64,000 nucleotides of DNA from Streptomyces sp. AC558_RSS880 (GCF_019049255.1 NZ_JAGMUJ010000150.1:124001-188000); one strand, 5' to 3'. Shown: positions 8,189-16,694, counted from the stretch's first letter. Notes: generated by a model not told the origin, from the sequence alone. Translations and numbers: made by a program.

Positions 8189-9052
8189 ATGGGCAGCGTC
8201 GCCACGAACACCTTCCCGACGTACCGAGCGGTCGCCAGTTTCGAGCGGGCCAGGGAAGTCGCCCGCACAACCTCGCCGTTCACCATCGAGGTCCGCTTCC
8301 TCGGCGGACTGACGAGCACTCAGCAGGACGCCTTCGCCGCGGCGGCCGACCGTTGGGCCAGGGTCATCGTCGGGGACCTGGACACCGCGCTCGTCGGCGG
8401 TGACGTCATCGACGACCTGCTGATCGAAGCCGAAGGCGTGGACATCGACGGCCCCGGGAAGATCCTGGGGATGGCCGGGCCCACCGACTTCCGCGACGAG
8501 TCCGCCCAGTTCGGCCGGCTTCTGCCGGCGAAGGGCGTGATGAGGTTCGACTCCGCCGACCTCGCCGTGATGGAAGCGGACGGCACGCTGGTCGACGTCA
8601 TCACGCACGAGATGGGACACGTCCTGTGCGTCGGCACCCTGTGGAGCGAATTCGGCCTCCTCAAGGGCGCCGGCAGCCGGAACCCCACCTTCGTGGGTGC
8701 GGGCGCGATGGCGGAGTTCGCCGCGCTCCTCGGCGAGGAGGACCCGGTCCCGGTACCGGTCGCCAACTTCGGCGGACCCGGAACCCAGGACAGCCACTGG
8801 CGCGAGGCCGTCTTCGTCACCGAACTGATGTCGCCGTTCATCTCCGGTGCGAGCAACCCGCTGAGCCGGATGACCGCGGCGAGCCTCGGCGACATGGGCT
8901 ACCAGGTCGACCTCGAGGGCGCCGAGCCCTACGAGCTCCCGGACCTGCTCCAGATCGCCAGGGAAGGCGCCCTCGTACCGCACACGGCGCCCCTGGGCGA
9001 CGGCATGATGCTGCCGGTGGTACCCACCAGGCTCCCCGCCGCGACACCGTAG
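8189..9052 (+). CDS. Leishmanolysin-related zinc metallopeptidase
   Basis: 287 residues. The zinc site is H140-E-M-G-H144 with a likely third ligand His203 in DSHWREAVF and a following Met-turn (ELMSP, Met214): the metzincin order seen in leishmanolysin-like (M8-like) proteins. The N-terminus (MGSVATNTFPTYRAVASF) has no signal peptide or membrane helix, so the enzyme may act inside the cell or leave by a non-classical route. The ATG at 8189 follows a GAGGAG site. It is divergent from the haem peroxidase, suggesting co-regulation. Confidence 0.82.
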   Translation: MGSVATNTFPTYRAVASFERAREVARTTSPFTIEVRFLGGLTSTQQDAFAAAADRWARVIVGDLDTALVGGDVIDDLLIEAEGVDIDGPGKILGMAGPTDFRDESAQFGRLLPAKGVMRFDSADLAVMEADGTLVDVITHEMGHVLCVGTLWSEFGLLKGAGSRNPTFVGAGAMAEFAALLGEEDPVPVPVANFGGPGTQDSHWREAVFVTELMSPFISGASNPLSRMTAASLGDMGYQVDLEGAEPYELPDLLQIAREGALVPHTAPLGDGMMLPVVPTRLPAATP

Positions 9053-9120
9053 AGCCACCCCGGGCCACGACGGTCACCGTCGTACGGCTGTCGCGGCCCG
9101 CCCCGCCCGGTCTTCACCGC

Positions 9121-9169
9121 ATCCGGTGGCGGAGAAAGCCCCTTGCGGTATCCGGTGACGGAGAAAGCC
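9121..9169. repeat. Two near-identical 20-bp direct repeats
   Basis: ATCCGGTGGCGGAGAAAGCC (9121-9140) and the copy at 9150-9169 differ at one base. They lie between the metallopeptidase stop codon and the CebR box of the esterase gene, 29 bp apart start to start. Confidence 0.8.
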
Positions 9170-9254
9170 GTGGCGCGGAGTTCGGCCTCTCGTGGCACCC
9201 ACCTCGACCCAACCTCTTGACGCGTAAATGACAACAGTGGCTTGATGTTCCGTA

Positions 9255-9268
9255 TGGGAGCGCTCCCA
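9255..9268. promoter_or_regulatory. CebR box (TGGGAGCGCTCCCA)
   Basis: A perfect 14-bp palindrome identical to the consensus operator of CebR, the LacI-family cello-oligosaccharide repressor of Streptomyces (established for cebEFG-bglC and cellulase genes). It lies 26 bp before the esterase ATG, where a bound repressor would block transcription. Confidence 0.9.
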
Positions 9269-9293
9269 CATCCTTCAGGGAAGGGGAACAACC

Positions 9294-10376
9294 ATGCGCG
9301 ACATCCGCCTCCTGCACTTACGCACGCTTCCGCTCCTCGGCCTGCTGGCCGCCCTGCTCCTCCCCGTGACCGCAACCGCCGCCCCGGCCGCGGCAGCCGC
9401 CCCGGCGGCGGCCGACCCGGTGCGCGTCATGCCGCTGGGCGACTCCATCACCGGGTCGCCCGGCTGCTGGCGGGCCCTGCTGTGGAACCGACTGCTGGAC
9501 GCCGGGCACACGAACGTCGACTTCGTCGGCACCCTGCCCGCGCAGGGCTGCGGCGTGGCGCACGACGGGGACAACGAAGGGCACGGCGGCGAACTGGTCA
9601 CCAACGTGGCGGACCAGAACCTGCTTCCCGCACGGCTGGCGGCGACGCTGCCCGACATCGTTGTCATGCACTTCGGCACGAACGACGTCTGGAGCAGCGT
9701 CTCCCCCGACCGCATCCTCGCCGCCTACACCAAGCTCGTGGGGCAGATGCGGGAGTCCAACCCGGACATGCGGGTCCTCGTCGCCCAGATCATCCCCATG
9801 AACCCCGGCACCTGCGCCGCCTGCGCCCAGCGCGTGGCCGACTTCAACGCCCGTGTCCCCGCGTGGGCCGCGGCGACGAGCACCGACCGCTCCCCGGTGA
9901 CCGTGGTCGACCAGTGGACGGGGTTCGACACGGCCACCGACACCTACGACGGCGTCCACCCGAACGACGCCGGCAACGAGAAGATCGCCGCGCGCTGGTT
10001 CCCGGCCCTGGCCGCGCTGCTGGAGGCGGGCGTCCCCGGCGGCCCGGGCGGGCCCGGCGGCGCCACCTGCACCGCGTCCTTCCGCGCGGTCTCCACCTGG
10101 CAGGGCGGCTACCAGGCCGAGGTGACGGTACGCAACACCTCCGCCGCCCCCGTCACGGGCTGGACGGTGACGGTCGTACCGGCCGACGGCGCCCGTGTCG
10201 GCCAGGTCTGGAACGGCACCCTCGGCACGGCCGCCGACGGCACGGCCACCGTCACCAACGCGAGCTGGAACGGGGCCCTCGCCCTCGGTGCGAGCGCCAC
10301 CTTCGGCCTCATCGCCACCGCCCCGGCGACCTCCTCCGCCCCGACGGCGACCGTCGACTGCACGGCCGCCTCCTGA
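9294..10376 (+). CDS. Secreted SGNH/CE3-type carbohydrate esterase with CBM2
   Basis: 360 residues. Signal peptide about 1-40; SGNH hydrolase about 43-245 with nucleophile Ser51 in GDSIT, block III GTND (Asn130) and catalytic Asp219/His222 in YDGVHPND; a short glycine-proline linker; and a C-terminal family 2 cellulose-binding module from about residue 258. It probably deacetylates xylan or mannan on plant fibres. Codon 9 is TTA (9318-9320), the rare leucine codon read by the bldA tRNA, so translation should depend on development. Transcription should be under CebR through the upstream box. The mannanase gene follows on the same strand 50 bp later. Confidence 0.9.
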   Translation: MRDIRLLHLRTLPLLGLLAALLLPVTATAAPAAAAAPAAADPVRVMPLGDSITGSPGCWRALLWNRLLDAGHTNVDFVGTLPAQGCGVAHDGDNEGHGGELVTNVADQNLLPARLAATLPDIVVMHFGTNDVWSSVSPDRILAAYTKLVGQMRESNPDMRVLVAQIIPMNPGTCAACAQRVADFNARVPAWAAATSTDRSPVTVVDQWTGFDTATDTYDGVHPNDAGNEKIAARWFPALAALLEAGVPGGPGGPGGATCTASFRAVSTWQGGYQAEVTVRNTSAAPVTGWTVTVVPADGARVGQVWNGTLGTAADGTATVTNASWNGALALGASATFGLIATAPATSSAPTATVDCTAAS

Positions 10377-10426
10377 CCGCACGGCGCACAGCAAGGACAA
10401 CCGACCGCACCCCCACTGGAGCCGCC

Positions 10427-12064
10427 ATGAGACCCCGTACGCCCGCCTCCCCACGAGCCGTCGGCCTTCTCGCCGCCCTCCTGGGACTCCTCCTCCCGTT
10501 CCTCGCCTCCACCACTCCGGCGCACGCGGCGCCCACCGGCTTCCGCGTCGAGAACGGCCGGCTCCTCGAGGCGTCCGGGAACGACTTCGTGATGCGCGGT
10601 GTCAACCACGCGCACACCTGGTACGCCGACCGGATCGGCTCGCTGGCGCACATCAAGGCCAAGGGCGCCAACACCGTGCGCGTCGTCCTCTCCAGCGGCG
10701 ACCGCTGGACCCGCAACGACGCCTCCGACGTGGGAGACGTCGTCGCGCAGTGCAAGCAGAACCGGCTGATCTGCGTCCTGGAGGTGCACGACACCACCGG
10801 CTACGGCGAGCAGAGCGGAGCGGCCACCCTCTCCCGGGCCGCCGACTACTGGATCAGCGTCCAGGGCGCCCTGGCCGGCCAGGAGGACTACGTCATCGTC
10901 AACATCGGCAACGAGCCCTACGGCAACACGAACTACACGGCCTGGACGGCCGACACCAAGGCCGCCGTCCAGAAGCTGCGCGCCGCCGGGTTCGACCACA
11001 CGCTGATGGTCGACGCCCCCAACTGGGGCCAGGACTGGGCCTTCACCATGCGCGACAACGCCGCCTCGGTCTTCGCCGCCGACCCGGACGCCAACACCGT
11101 GTTCTCCATCCACATGTACGGCGTCTTCGACACCGCCGCCGAGATCAGCGACTATCTGGGCCGCTTCGTCTCGGCGAAACTCCCCATCGTGGTGGGCGAG
11201 TTCGGCCACAACCACTCCGACGGCGACCCCGACGAGAACACCATCCTGGCCGTCACCCGGCAGCTCGGGCTCGGCTACCTCGGCTGGTCCTGGAGCGGCA
11301 ACGGCGGCGGTGTCGAGTACCTCGACATGGTCACGAACTTCGACCCGGACCAGCTGACCAGCTGGGGTGAGCGGCTCTTCGACGGTGCCGACGGCATCGC
11401 GGCCACCTCCGAGGAGGCCGCGGTCTACGGATCCGGCCCGGGCGACGACACCACGGCCCCGACCGCTCCCGGCACCCCGGTTGCCTCGGCGGTGACGGCC
11501 TCGTCCGCGACCCTCACCTGGGGCGCCGCCACCGACGCGAACGGTGTCACGGGCTACGACGTCGTGCGGATCAGCGGCGGTGCGGAGAGCGTCGTCACCA
11601 CGACGGCCGGCACCTCCGCCACCGTCACCGGACTCACCCCGGACACGGCCTACACCTTCGCCGTCTACGCCCGGGACGCCGCCGGCAACCGCTCGCAGCG
11701 CTCCGCCACGGTGACCGTCACCACGTCCTCCGGCGGCACGGCGGGGGCCTGCGAGATCGGCTACCGGGTGACGGGCGAGTGGCCCGGCGGGTTCCAGGGC
11801 GAGGTCACCGTCCGCAACACGGGCGGCTCGGCGGTGAACGGCTGGACGCTGCGCTGGGCCTTCCCCGCCGACCAGCGCATCACCCACATGTGGGGCGGTA
11901 CGCCGACGCAGAGCGGTTCCGAGGTCAGCGTCACCTCCGCCTCGTACACCGCGTCGATCCCCGCCTCGGGCTCGGTCAGCCTCGGCTTCACGGCCTCGCG
12001 GACCGGCGCGAACCCCAGCCCCACGGCGTTCAGCCTCAACGGCGCGGACTGCTCCGTGGCCTGA
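10427..12064 (+). CDS. Secreted GH5 (subfamily 8-like) endo-beta-mannanase with FN3 and CBM2
   Basis: 545 residues. Signal peptide ends near AHAA (about 35). The GH5 barrel spans about 36-335 with FVMRGVNHAHTWY, acid/base Glu163 in GNEP and nucleophile Glu258 in VVGEFG, the order seen in Streptomyces ManA-type mannanases. A fibronectin-III domain (about 346-432) and a CBM2 (about 438-545) follow. It should cut mannan or glucomannan in plant cell walls. It lies 50 bp behind the esterase and probably shares its CebR-controlled promoter. Hairpin 12074-12102 ends the transcript. Mannanase rather than cellulase specificity is inferred from recalled family sequence. Confidence 0.9.
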   Translation: MRPRTPASPRAVGLLAALLGLLLPFLASTTPAHAAPTGFRVENGRLLEASGNDFVMRGVNHAHTWYADRIGSLAHIKAKGANTVRVVLSSGDRWTRNDASDVGDVVAQCKQNRLICVLEVHDTTGYGEQSGAATLSRAADYWISVQGALAGQEDYVIVNIGNEPYGNTNYTAWTADTKAAVQKLRAAGFDHTLMVDAPNWGQDWAFTMRDNAASVFAADPDANTVFSIHMYGVFDTAAEISDYLGRFVSAKLPIVVGEFGHNHSDGDPDENTILAVTRQLGLGYLGWSWSGNGGGVEYLDMVTNFDPDQLTSWGERLFDGADGIAATSEEAAVYGSGPGDDTTAPTAPGTPVASAVTASSATLTWGAATDANGVTGYDVVRISGGAESVVTTTAGTSATVTGLTPDTAYTFAVYARDAAGNRSQRSATVTVTTSSGGTAGACEIGYRVTGEWPGGFQGEVTVRNTGGSAVNGWTLRWAFPADQRITHMWGGTPTQSGSEVSVTSASYTASIPASGSVSLGFTASRTGANPSPTAFSLNGADCSVA

Positions 12065-12073
12065 CGGACCGCT

Positions 12074-12102
12074 GCCCGGAAGGCACCCTCCCCCTTCCGG
12101 GC
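12074..12102. terminator. Bidirectional hairpin between mannanase and sortase genes
   Basis: Perfect 10-bp arms GCCCGGAAGG and CCTTCCGGGC with a 9-nt loop. The hairpin lies 9 bp after the mannanase stop and about 20 bp beyond the sortase stop on the other strand. Confidence 0.75.
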
Positions 12103-12122
12103 GGCCTGCCGTCCCGGTCGGC

Positions 12123-12821
12123 TCAGACGAGGTGGGCGAAGACCACCAGGTTCTCGGTGTAGTCCTTGGCGGCATGGTCGTAGGCCCCGGAGCAGGTGAT
12201 GAGCCGCACCTGGGCGTCGGGGGTGTCGGCGTACACGCGCTCATCGGGGAAGTCGTCCTTCTCGAAGGACTCCGCCTCGTCCACCACGAACGTCGCCTTG
12301 CTGCCGTCGGCGCGCAGCACCCGGAAACGGTCGCCCTTGTCGAGTTCGCCGAGCCGGGCGAACACGGCCGGGGACGTCGCCGTGTCCACGTGTCCGGCGA
12401 TGATCGCCGTACCGCGTTCGCCCGGGGAGACTCCCTCGGCGTACCAGCCGACCAGGTTGGTGTTGTGGGGCGGCGGCGGATCGAGCCGGCCCTGGCTGCC
12501 GATGGCGAGGTCGGTGAAGGGGGCGTCGACGTCGATGGCGGGGATGAGCAGCCGGGTCGGCTCGGACCGCGGCAGGTGCCTGGCCGCCGGTTCACGGGTG
12601 GCGGGCTCGTCGGCGGCGGGGGCGGACGGCGCGGCGGAGACCGCGGCCGCCGCGCGCGGCCCGTGGGCGTTGTCGGGAGGGTCTTCCCCGCCGCCCATCA
12701 GCGTCGTGGCCAGCACCAGGCCGGCTCCGCTCCAGAAGACCGCCGTCATGACGGCGCGCAGCCTCCGCCGCGCCGGCGGCGTCTGATCGGTTTCGAGGGA
12801 GGAAAGGGGACTGGCCGGCAT
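12123..12821 (-). CDS. Class F sortase
   Basis: 232 residues. One N-terminal membrane anchor (AVFWSGAGLVLATTLMGG), a proline/alanine-rich linker, then the sortase barrel with catalytic His in AIIAGHVDT and catalytic Cys in RLITCSG. Class F enzymes are common in actinobacteria and act as transpeptidases outside the membrane. The ATG at 12821 is preferred; a GTG at 12851 in frame is an alternative. The adjacent upstream gene on the same strand encodes a repeat-rich protein with a C-terminal helix and basic tail, a plausible substrate. Confidence 0.9.
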   Translation of the reverse strand: MPASPLSSLETDQTPPARRRLRAVMTAVFWSGAGLVLATTLMGGGEDPPDNAHGPRAAAAVSAAPSAPAADEPATREPAARHLPRSEPTRLLIPAIDVDAPFTDLAIGSQGRLDPPPPHNTNLVGWYAEGVSPGERGTAIIAGHVDTATSPAVFARLGELDKGDRFRVLRADGSKATFVVDEAESFEKDDFPDERVYADTPDAQVRLITCSGAYDHAAKDYTENLVVFAHLV

Positions 12822-12864
12822 CGGGGGGACCACCTCATTCGGACACGGCACACGGACGAGCGAG

Positions 12865-12904
12865 CGGGGCCGTCATGACGCGCGAGGCACGTACGACGGC
12901 CCCG
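12865..12904 (-). terminator. Hairpin after the repeat-protein gene
   Basis: Perfect 10-bp arms CGGGGCCGTC (12865-12874) and GACGGCCCCG (12895-12904) with a 20-nt loop, between the repeat-protein stop codon and the sortase gene. It may separate the two messages or attenuate read-through into the sortase gene. Confidence 0.6.
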
Positions 12905-12923
12905 TTATGGCGCCGGACACGGC

Positions 12924-13478
12924 TCAGGCCACGCTCCCGGCGGCCTTCTTGCGGCGCAGCGCGTAGGCTCCGGTGCCGAGGACCGCCAGTGCGGCCATAC
13001 CACCCGCGGTGACACCGGGCTCGGCGAGCCCGCCGCCACCGGTGTGCATCCCGCCGCGCGGCTTCTCCTTGTTCCACTCCTTGTCCTGCTTGCCGCTGTA
13101 GGACTCCTCGCTGTGCGAGTCGTCCTTCTCCTTGTACGTCTCGGGGTCGTACTTCGGGTCCTTGGCGGTGCCCCAGTCCTCCTCGTTCACGGCGGTCAGG
13201 GCCCCGCCGCCCGTGTGCACGCCGCCGTGCGGCTTGTCGTGCTCGTCGTACTTACCGCCCTTGTCGTACTCCTTGCTCTCCTTCTCGTACTCCTTGCCGT
13301 CCTTCTCGTACTCCTTGCCGCCCTTGTCGTACTCCTTGCTTTCCTTCTCGTACTCCTTGCTGGAGGAAGACTTGTCGTGCCCCCCGTCGCCCGACTGGTC
13401 GGCGTAGGCTGCGGGCGCGGCGATGGCGAGGGCCGCCGTGGCCGTCGCGGTGGCAAGCAGCATGCGGGCAGAGCGCAT
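12924..13478 (-). CDS. Heptad-repeat surface protein, putative sortase substrate
   Basis: 184 residues. Signal peptide 1-27 (AYADQ); a Lys/Glu/Tyr-rich region 41-82 made of five or six 7-residue repeats (KEYEKES, KEYDKGG, KEYEKDG, ...); two copies of a P-x-G-G-x-H-T-G-G-G motif at 83-92 and 140-149; then LAEPG, a hydrophobic helix and the basic tail RRKK. That C-terminal architecture is a cell-wall sorting signal, though LAEPG departs from LPxTG or LAxTG. ATG 13478 follows an AAGGA site. It lies upstream of the class F sortase on the same strand. Function unknown. Confidence 0.85.
   Translation of the reverse strand: MRSARMLLATATATAALAIAAPAAYADQSGDGGHDKSSSSKEYEKESKEYDKGGKEYEKDGKEYEKESKEYDKGGKYDEHDKPHGGVHTGGGALTAVNEEDWGTAKDPKYDPETYKEKDDSHSEESYSGKQDKEWNKEKPRGGMHTGGGGLAEPGVTAGGMAALAVLGTGAYALRRKKAAGSVA
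13254..13358. repeat. Five 21-bp in-frame repeats
   Basis: The DNA encodes residues 41-75 of the surface protein as five 7-codon units. Units 1 and 4, and 2 and 5, encode the same peptide, implying a larger 63-bp duplication on top of the 21-bp unit. Such arrays change length readily. Confidence 0.85.
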
Positions 13479-13693
13479 CTGAGAGTCCTTCCACAGGAGG
13501 CCGGGCAGCTGACTCCTCGTCAGCACGGATGTCCCGGGCTCCGGCATGATCCACACTCAGCCATGGCGCCCGACCTCACCATCCGGGACGTTCACACGGG
13601 TTAACGCCCCCACCCTTCCGGCGGCACACCGTCCGCGTCCGCCCCTGTCCGGCCTCCCTTGCCCCGGACCGCGCCGCCGCCTAGCCTGATTTT

Positions 13694-14896
13694 GTGCCGC
13701 CAATAAACAAAACCCGTTCGCACAGTGTGGTGCCGGGTACCGACCTCGTCCGACTCCGTCTCGCCCTGACCGCCTTCTTCGCCCTCGACGGCTTCGTCTT
13801 CGCCGGCTGGGTGGTGCGCATCCCCGCCATCAAGGAACAGACCGGCGCCTCCGCGAGCGCCCTCGGCCTCGCCCTGCTCGGCGTCTCCGCCGGGGCCGTG
13901 ATCACCATGACACTCACCGGCCGCCTGTGCCGCCGGTACGGCAGCCACCTCGTCACCGTCGTCTGCGCGGTCCTGCTCTGCCTCAGCGTCGGACTGCCCC
14001 CGCTGACCCGTTCCGTCCTCGCGCTCGGCGTCGTACTGCTGCTGTTCGGCGCGGCGTACGGCGGGATCAACGTCGCCTTCAACAGTGCCGCCGTCGACCT
14101 GGTGGCCGCGCTGGGGCGGCCGATCATGCCCAGCTTCCACGCGGCGTTCAGCCTGGGCGGCATGATCGGCGCGGGGCTGGGCGCGCTGGTCGCCGGTTCG
14201 CTGTCGCCGGCCCGGCACCTGTGGGGGCTCGCCGTCGTCGGACTGCTCGTGACGGCTGTCGCGGGACGAGCGCTGATGCGGTGCGAGCCACTGACCCCGG
14301 CGGACGCGGGACGGACCGCGTCAGCGCCCGCCCCGCACCGGCCGGACCGGCGTACCCGCGCGCTGGTGATCGTCTTCGGGCTCATCGCGCTGTGCACCGC
14401 GTACGGCGAAGGGGCGCTGGCCGACTGGGGCGCGCTCCATCTGGAGGAGGACCTCGGCGCCTCGCCGGGTGCCGCGGCCGTCGGGTACTCCTGTTTCGCG
14501 CTCGCCATGACGGTCGGGCGGCTCTCCGGAACGACGCTGCTGGAGCGGCTGGGCCGGACCCGTACCGTCCTCGCGGGCGGCTCCACCGCGGCGGCCGGCA
14601 TGCTGCTCGGCGCGCTCGCGCCGTCCCTGTGGGCGGCCCTGCTCGGTTACGCGGTCACCGGCCTCGGGCTCGCGAACCTGTTCCCCGTGGCCGTCGAGCG
14701 GGCGGGCGCGCTCGCGGGCCCCGGCGGGGTCGCCACCGCCTCCACCCTGGGCTACGGCGGCATGCTCCTCGGCCCGCCCGCGATCGGCTTCATGGCGGAC
14801 TGGTTCAGCCTCCCGGCCGCCCTGACCAGCGTGGCCGTACTGGCGGCGGTGGCCACCGTCATCGGCTTCGCGACCCGTCACGTGGACGCGGGCTGA
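13694..14896 (+). CDS. MFS transporter
   Basis: 400 residues with about 12 hydrophobic segments and two similar halves. TGRLCRRYGSH fits the loop after helix 2, and GGINVAFNSAAVDL and FHAAFSLGGMIGAGLGA resemble the YbjJ/fucose-permease-like sugar or drug transporters. The substrate is unknown. It uses a GTG start and is a lone gene on the plus strand. Confidence 0.88.
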   Translation: MPPINKTRSHSVVPGTDLVRLRLALTAFFALDGFVFAGWVVRIPAIKEQTGASASALGLALLGVSAGAVITMTLTGRLCRRYGSHLVTVVCAVLLCLSVGLPPLTRSVLALGVVLLLFGAAYGGINVAFNSAAVDLVAALGRPIMPSFHAAFSLGGMIGAGLGALVAGSLSPARHLWGLAVVGLLVTAVAGRALMRCEPLTPADAGRTASAPAPHRPDRRTRALVIVFGLIALCTAYGEGALADWGALHLEEDLGASPGAAAVGYSCFALAMTVGRLSGTTLLERLGRTRTVLAGGSTAAAGMLLGALAPSLWAALLGYAVTGLGLANLFPVAVERAGALAGPGGVATASTLGYGGMLLGPPAIGFMADWFSLPAALTSVAVLAAVATVIGFATRHVDAG

Positions 14897-15045
14897 TTCC
14901 GTGCGGCCCCCGGCCGTCCGGGCGGTGGTGAGGGCGGGACGGATGGGGTGCGCGGTACCGGGGTACCCGGATGCCGGCGTCCGCCGGTCCTCCGCCGACG
15001 GGCGCCGACCACGCGACCGCCCCTCCACGGACAATGGGAGAGACC

Positions 15046-15924
15046 GTGACCGAGCAGCAGAATCCCGTCGAGCAGCACCCGACACCCGACTTCCCGTCCC
15101 AGGACCAGCCGCACCCCGGCTGGACCGGCCCCATGGACCCGCCGCCGGACCACGGGGAGGACTCCTACCGGGGCAGCGGCCGGCTGACGGACCGCACGGC
15201 CGTGATCACGGGCGGGGACTCGGGGATCGGCCGGGCGGTCGCCCTGGCGTTCGCCCGCGAGGGTGCCGACGTGGTCTTCACGTACCTGGACAGCGAGAAG
15301 GACGACGCCGCCGAGACCGCGCGGTGGGTGGAGGAGGCCGGCCGGCGGGCCGTGCCCGTCGCGTGCGACGTGCGGGAGGAGGAGAACTGCCGGGCGCTGA
15401 TCGACCGCGCGGTGTCGGAGTTCGGCCGGATCGACATCCTGGTGAACAACGCGGCGTACCAGATGTCGCAGCCCGACGGCATCGAGGCGATCTCCACCGA
15501 GCAGTTCGACCGCGTGATGCGGACCAACCTGTACGGCATGTTCTGGCTGTGCAAGCTGGCCGTGCCGCACCTGCGGGAGGGCGGAAGCATCATCAACTCG
15601 GCCTCCGTGCAGGCCTACAAGCCGAGCCCGCACCTGCTGGACTACGCGACCACGAAGGGCGCCATCGTCACGTTCACCCAAGGGCTGGCGCAGATGCTGA
15701 TCGGGCGGGGCATCCGGGTCAACGCCGTGGCGCCGGGGCCGGTGTGGACGCCGCTGATCCCGGCGACCCTGCCGGACACCGCGGAGTTCGGCAAGCAGGC
15801 GCCCATCGGGCGTCCGGCCCAGCCGGCCGAAATGGCCCCGGCGTACGTCTTCCTCGCCTCGCAGGAGGCGTCGTACATCACCGCGGAGATCGTCAACGCG
15901 ACGGGCGGAACCCCGCTTCCGTAG
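15046..15924 (+). CDS. SDR family oxidoreductase, glucose-dehydrogenase/stress-protein type
   Basis: 292 residues. A long hydrophilic N-terminal extension (QHPTPDFPSQDQPHPGW) precedes the Rossmann motif TGGDSGIGRA, LVNNAA, catalytic Ser in INSASVQAY and Tyr/Lys in YATTKGA. The extension and motifs match the YhxC/YdaD-like general-stress SDR group. GTG 15046 is chosen because GGGAG lies 5 bp before it; an ATG at 15034 would have no ribosome site. The gene at 15960 follows on the same strand. Confidence 0.9.
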   Translation: MTEQQNPVEQHPTPDFPSQDQPHPGWTGPMDPPPDHGEDSYRGSGRLTDRTAVITGGDSGIGRAVALAFAREGADVVFTYLDSEKDDAAETARWVEEAGRRAVPVACDVREEENCRALIDRAVSEFGRIDILVNNAAYQMSQPDGIEAISTEQFDRVMRTNLYGMFWLCKLAVPHLREGGSIINSASVQAYKPSPHLLDYATTKGAIVTFTQGLAQMLIGRGIRVNAVAPGPVWTPLIPATLPDTAEFGKQAPIGRPAQPAEMAPAYVFLASQEASYITAEIVNATGGTPLP

Positions 15925-15959
15925 GGCCGGGCAGGCGTCCGTACGGCAGACTCCTGCCC

Positions 15960-16694
15960 ATGGACACTGCCTGGTTCCTGGAAATACTGGAGAAAGAGGG
16001 CCAGTTGCTGGCCGACGCCGCGGAGCGGGCGGGCACGGACGCCCCCGTCCCGACCTGCCCGGGGTGGCTCACCCGGGACCTGGTCGGGCACACCGGCGTG
16101 GTGCACCGGTGGGCCGCGGCCTTCGTCGCGGACGGGCACATCGCCCCGCGCCCGATGGGCGAGCATCCCGGACTGGACGGCTCCGAGCTGGTGGCCTGGT
16201 ACCGCGACGGTCACCGCCGTCTGGTGGACACCCTGGCCGGCGCGGCGCCCGACGTGGAGTGCTTCACCTTTCTGCCCGGACCGCCCTCCGCACTCGCGTT
16301 CTGGGCCCGCCGGCAGGCGCACGAGACGACCGTCCACCGGTTCGACGCCGAGTCGGCCCGCGGCGGCACGCCGTCGCCGATCGCCACGGATTTCGCCGTG
16401 GACGGCGTCGACGAGCTGCTGCGCGGGTTCCACGCCCGGCCCAGGAGCCGGGTGCGCACCGGGGCGCCCCGGGTCCTGCGGGTGCGCGCGACCGACGCGG
16501 ACGCGGTGTGGACCGTACGGCTCTCCCCGGAGCCGCCCGTGACCACCCGGGACGCGGCCGGGGACGCGGAGTGCGAACTGGCCGGACCCGCCGAGCAGTT
16601 GTATCTCGCGCTGTGGAACCGGGTGCCGGTACCGGCGGTGTCGGGTGATCCGGAGCTGGCCGCGCTCTGGCGGGAGACGTCCGCCGTGGGCTGA
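15960..16694 (+). CDS. Maleylpyruvate isomerase family mycothiol-dependent enzyme
   Basis: 244 residues. The DinB-like N-terminal half contains PTCPGWLTRDLVGHTGVVHRWAA and the metal-binding HETTVHRFDAE, followed by the C-terminal MDMPI domain (LRVRATDADAVWTVRL). These are the marks of actinobacterial mycothiol-dependent isomerases and transferases. The substrate is unknown. It is 35 bp behind the SDR gene and may be co-transcribed. Confidence 0.85.
   Translation: MDTAWFLEILEKEGQLLADAAERAGTDAPVPTCPGWLTRDLVGHTGVVHRWAAAFVADGHIAPRPMGEHPGLDGSELVAWYRDGHRRLVDTLAGAAPDVECFTFLPGPPSALAFWARRQAHETTVHRFDAESARGGTPSPIATDFAVDGVDELLRGFHARPRSRVRTGAPRVLRVRATDADAVWTVRLSPEPPVTTRDAAGDAECELAGPAEQLYLALWNRVPVPAVSGDPELAALWRETSAVG

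Noticed and set aside
6036..9052. Toxin-antitoxin or phage-defence reading of the peroxidase/metallopeptidase pair
   Set aside because: Neither family is known from defence systems and no nuclease, helicase or toxin motif lies nearby.
13044..13604. A very hydrophobic Leu/Val-rich plus-strand frame opposite the heptad-repeat protein
   Set aside because: The hydrophobicity comes from reading the complement of Lys/Glu repeat codons; no start site and no family.
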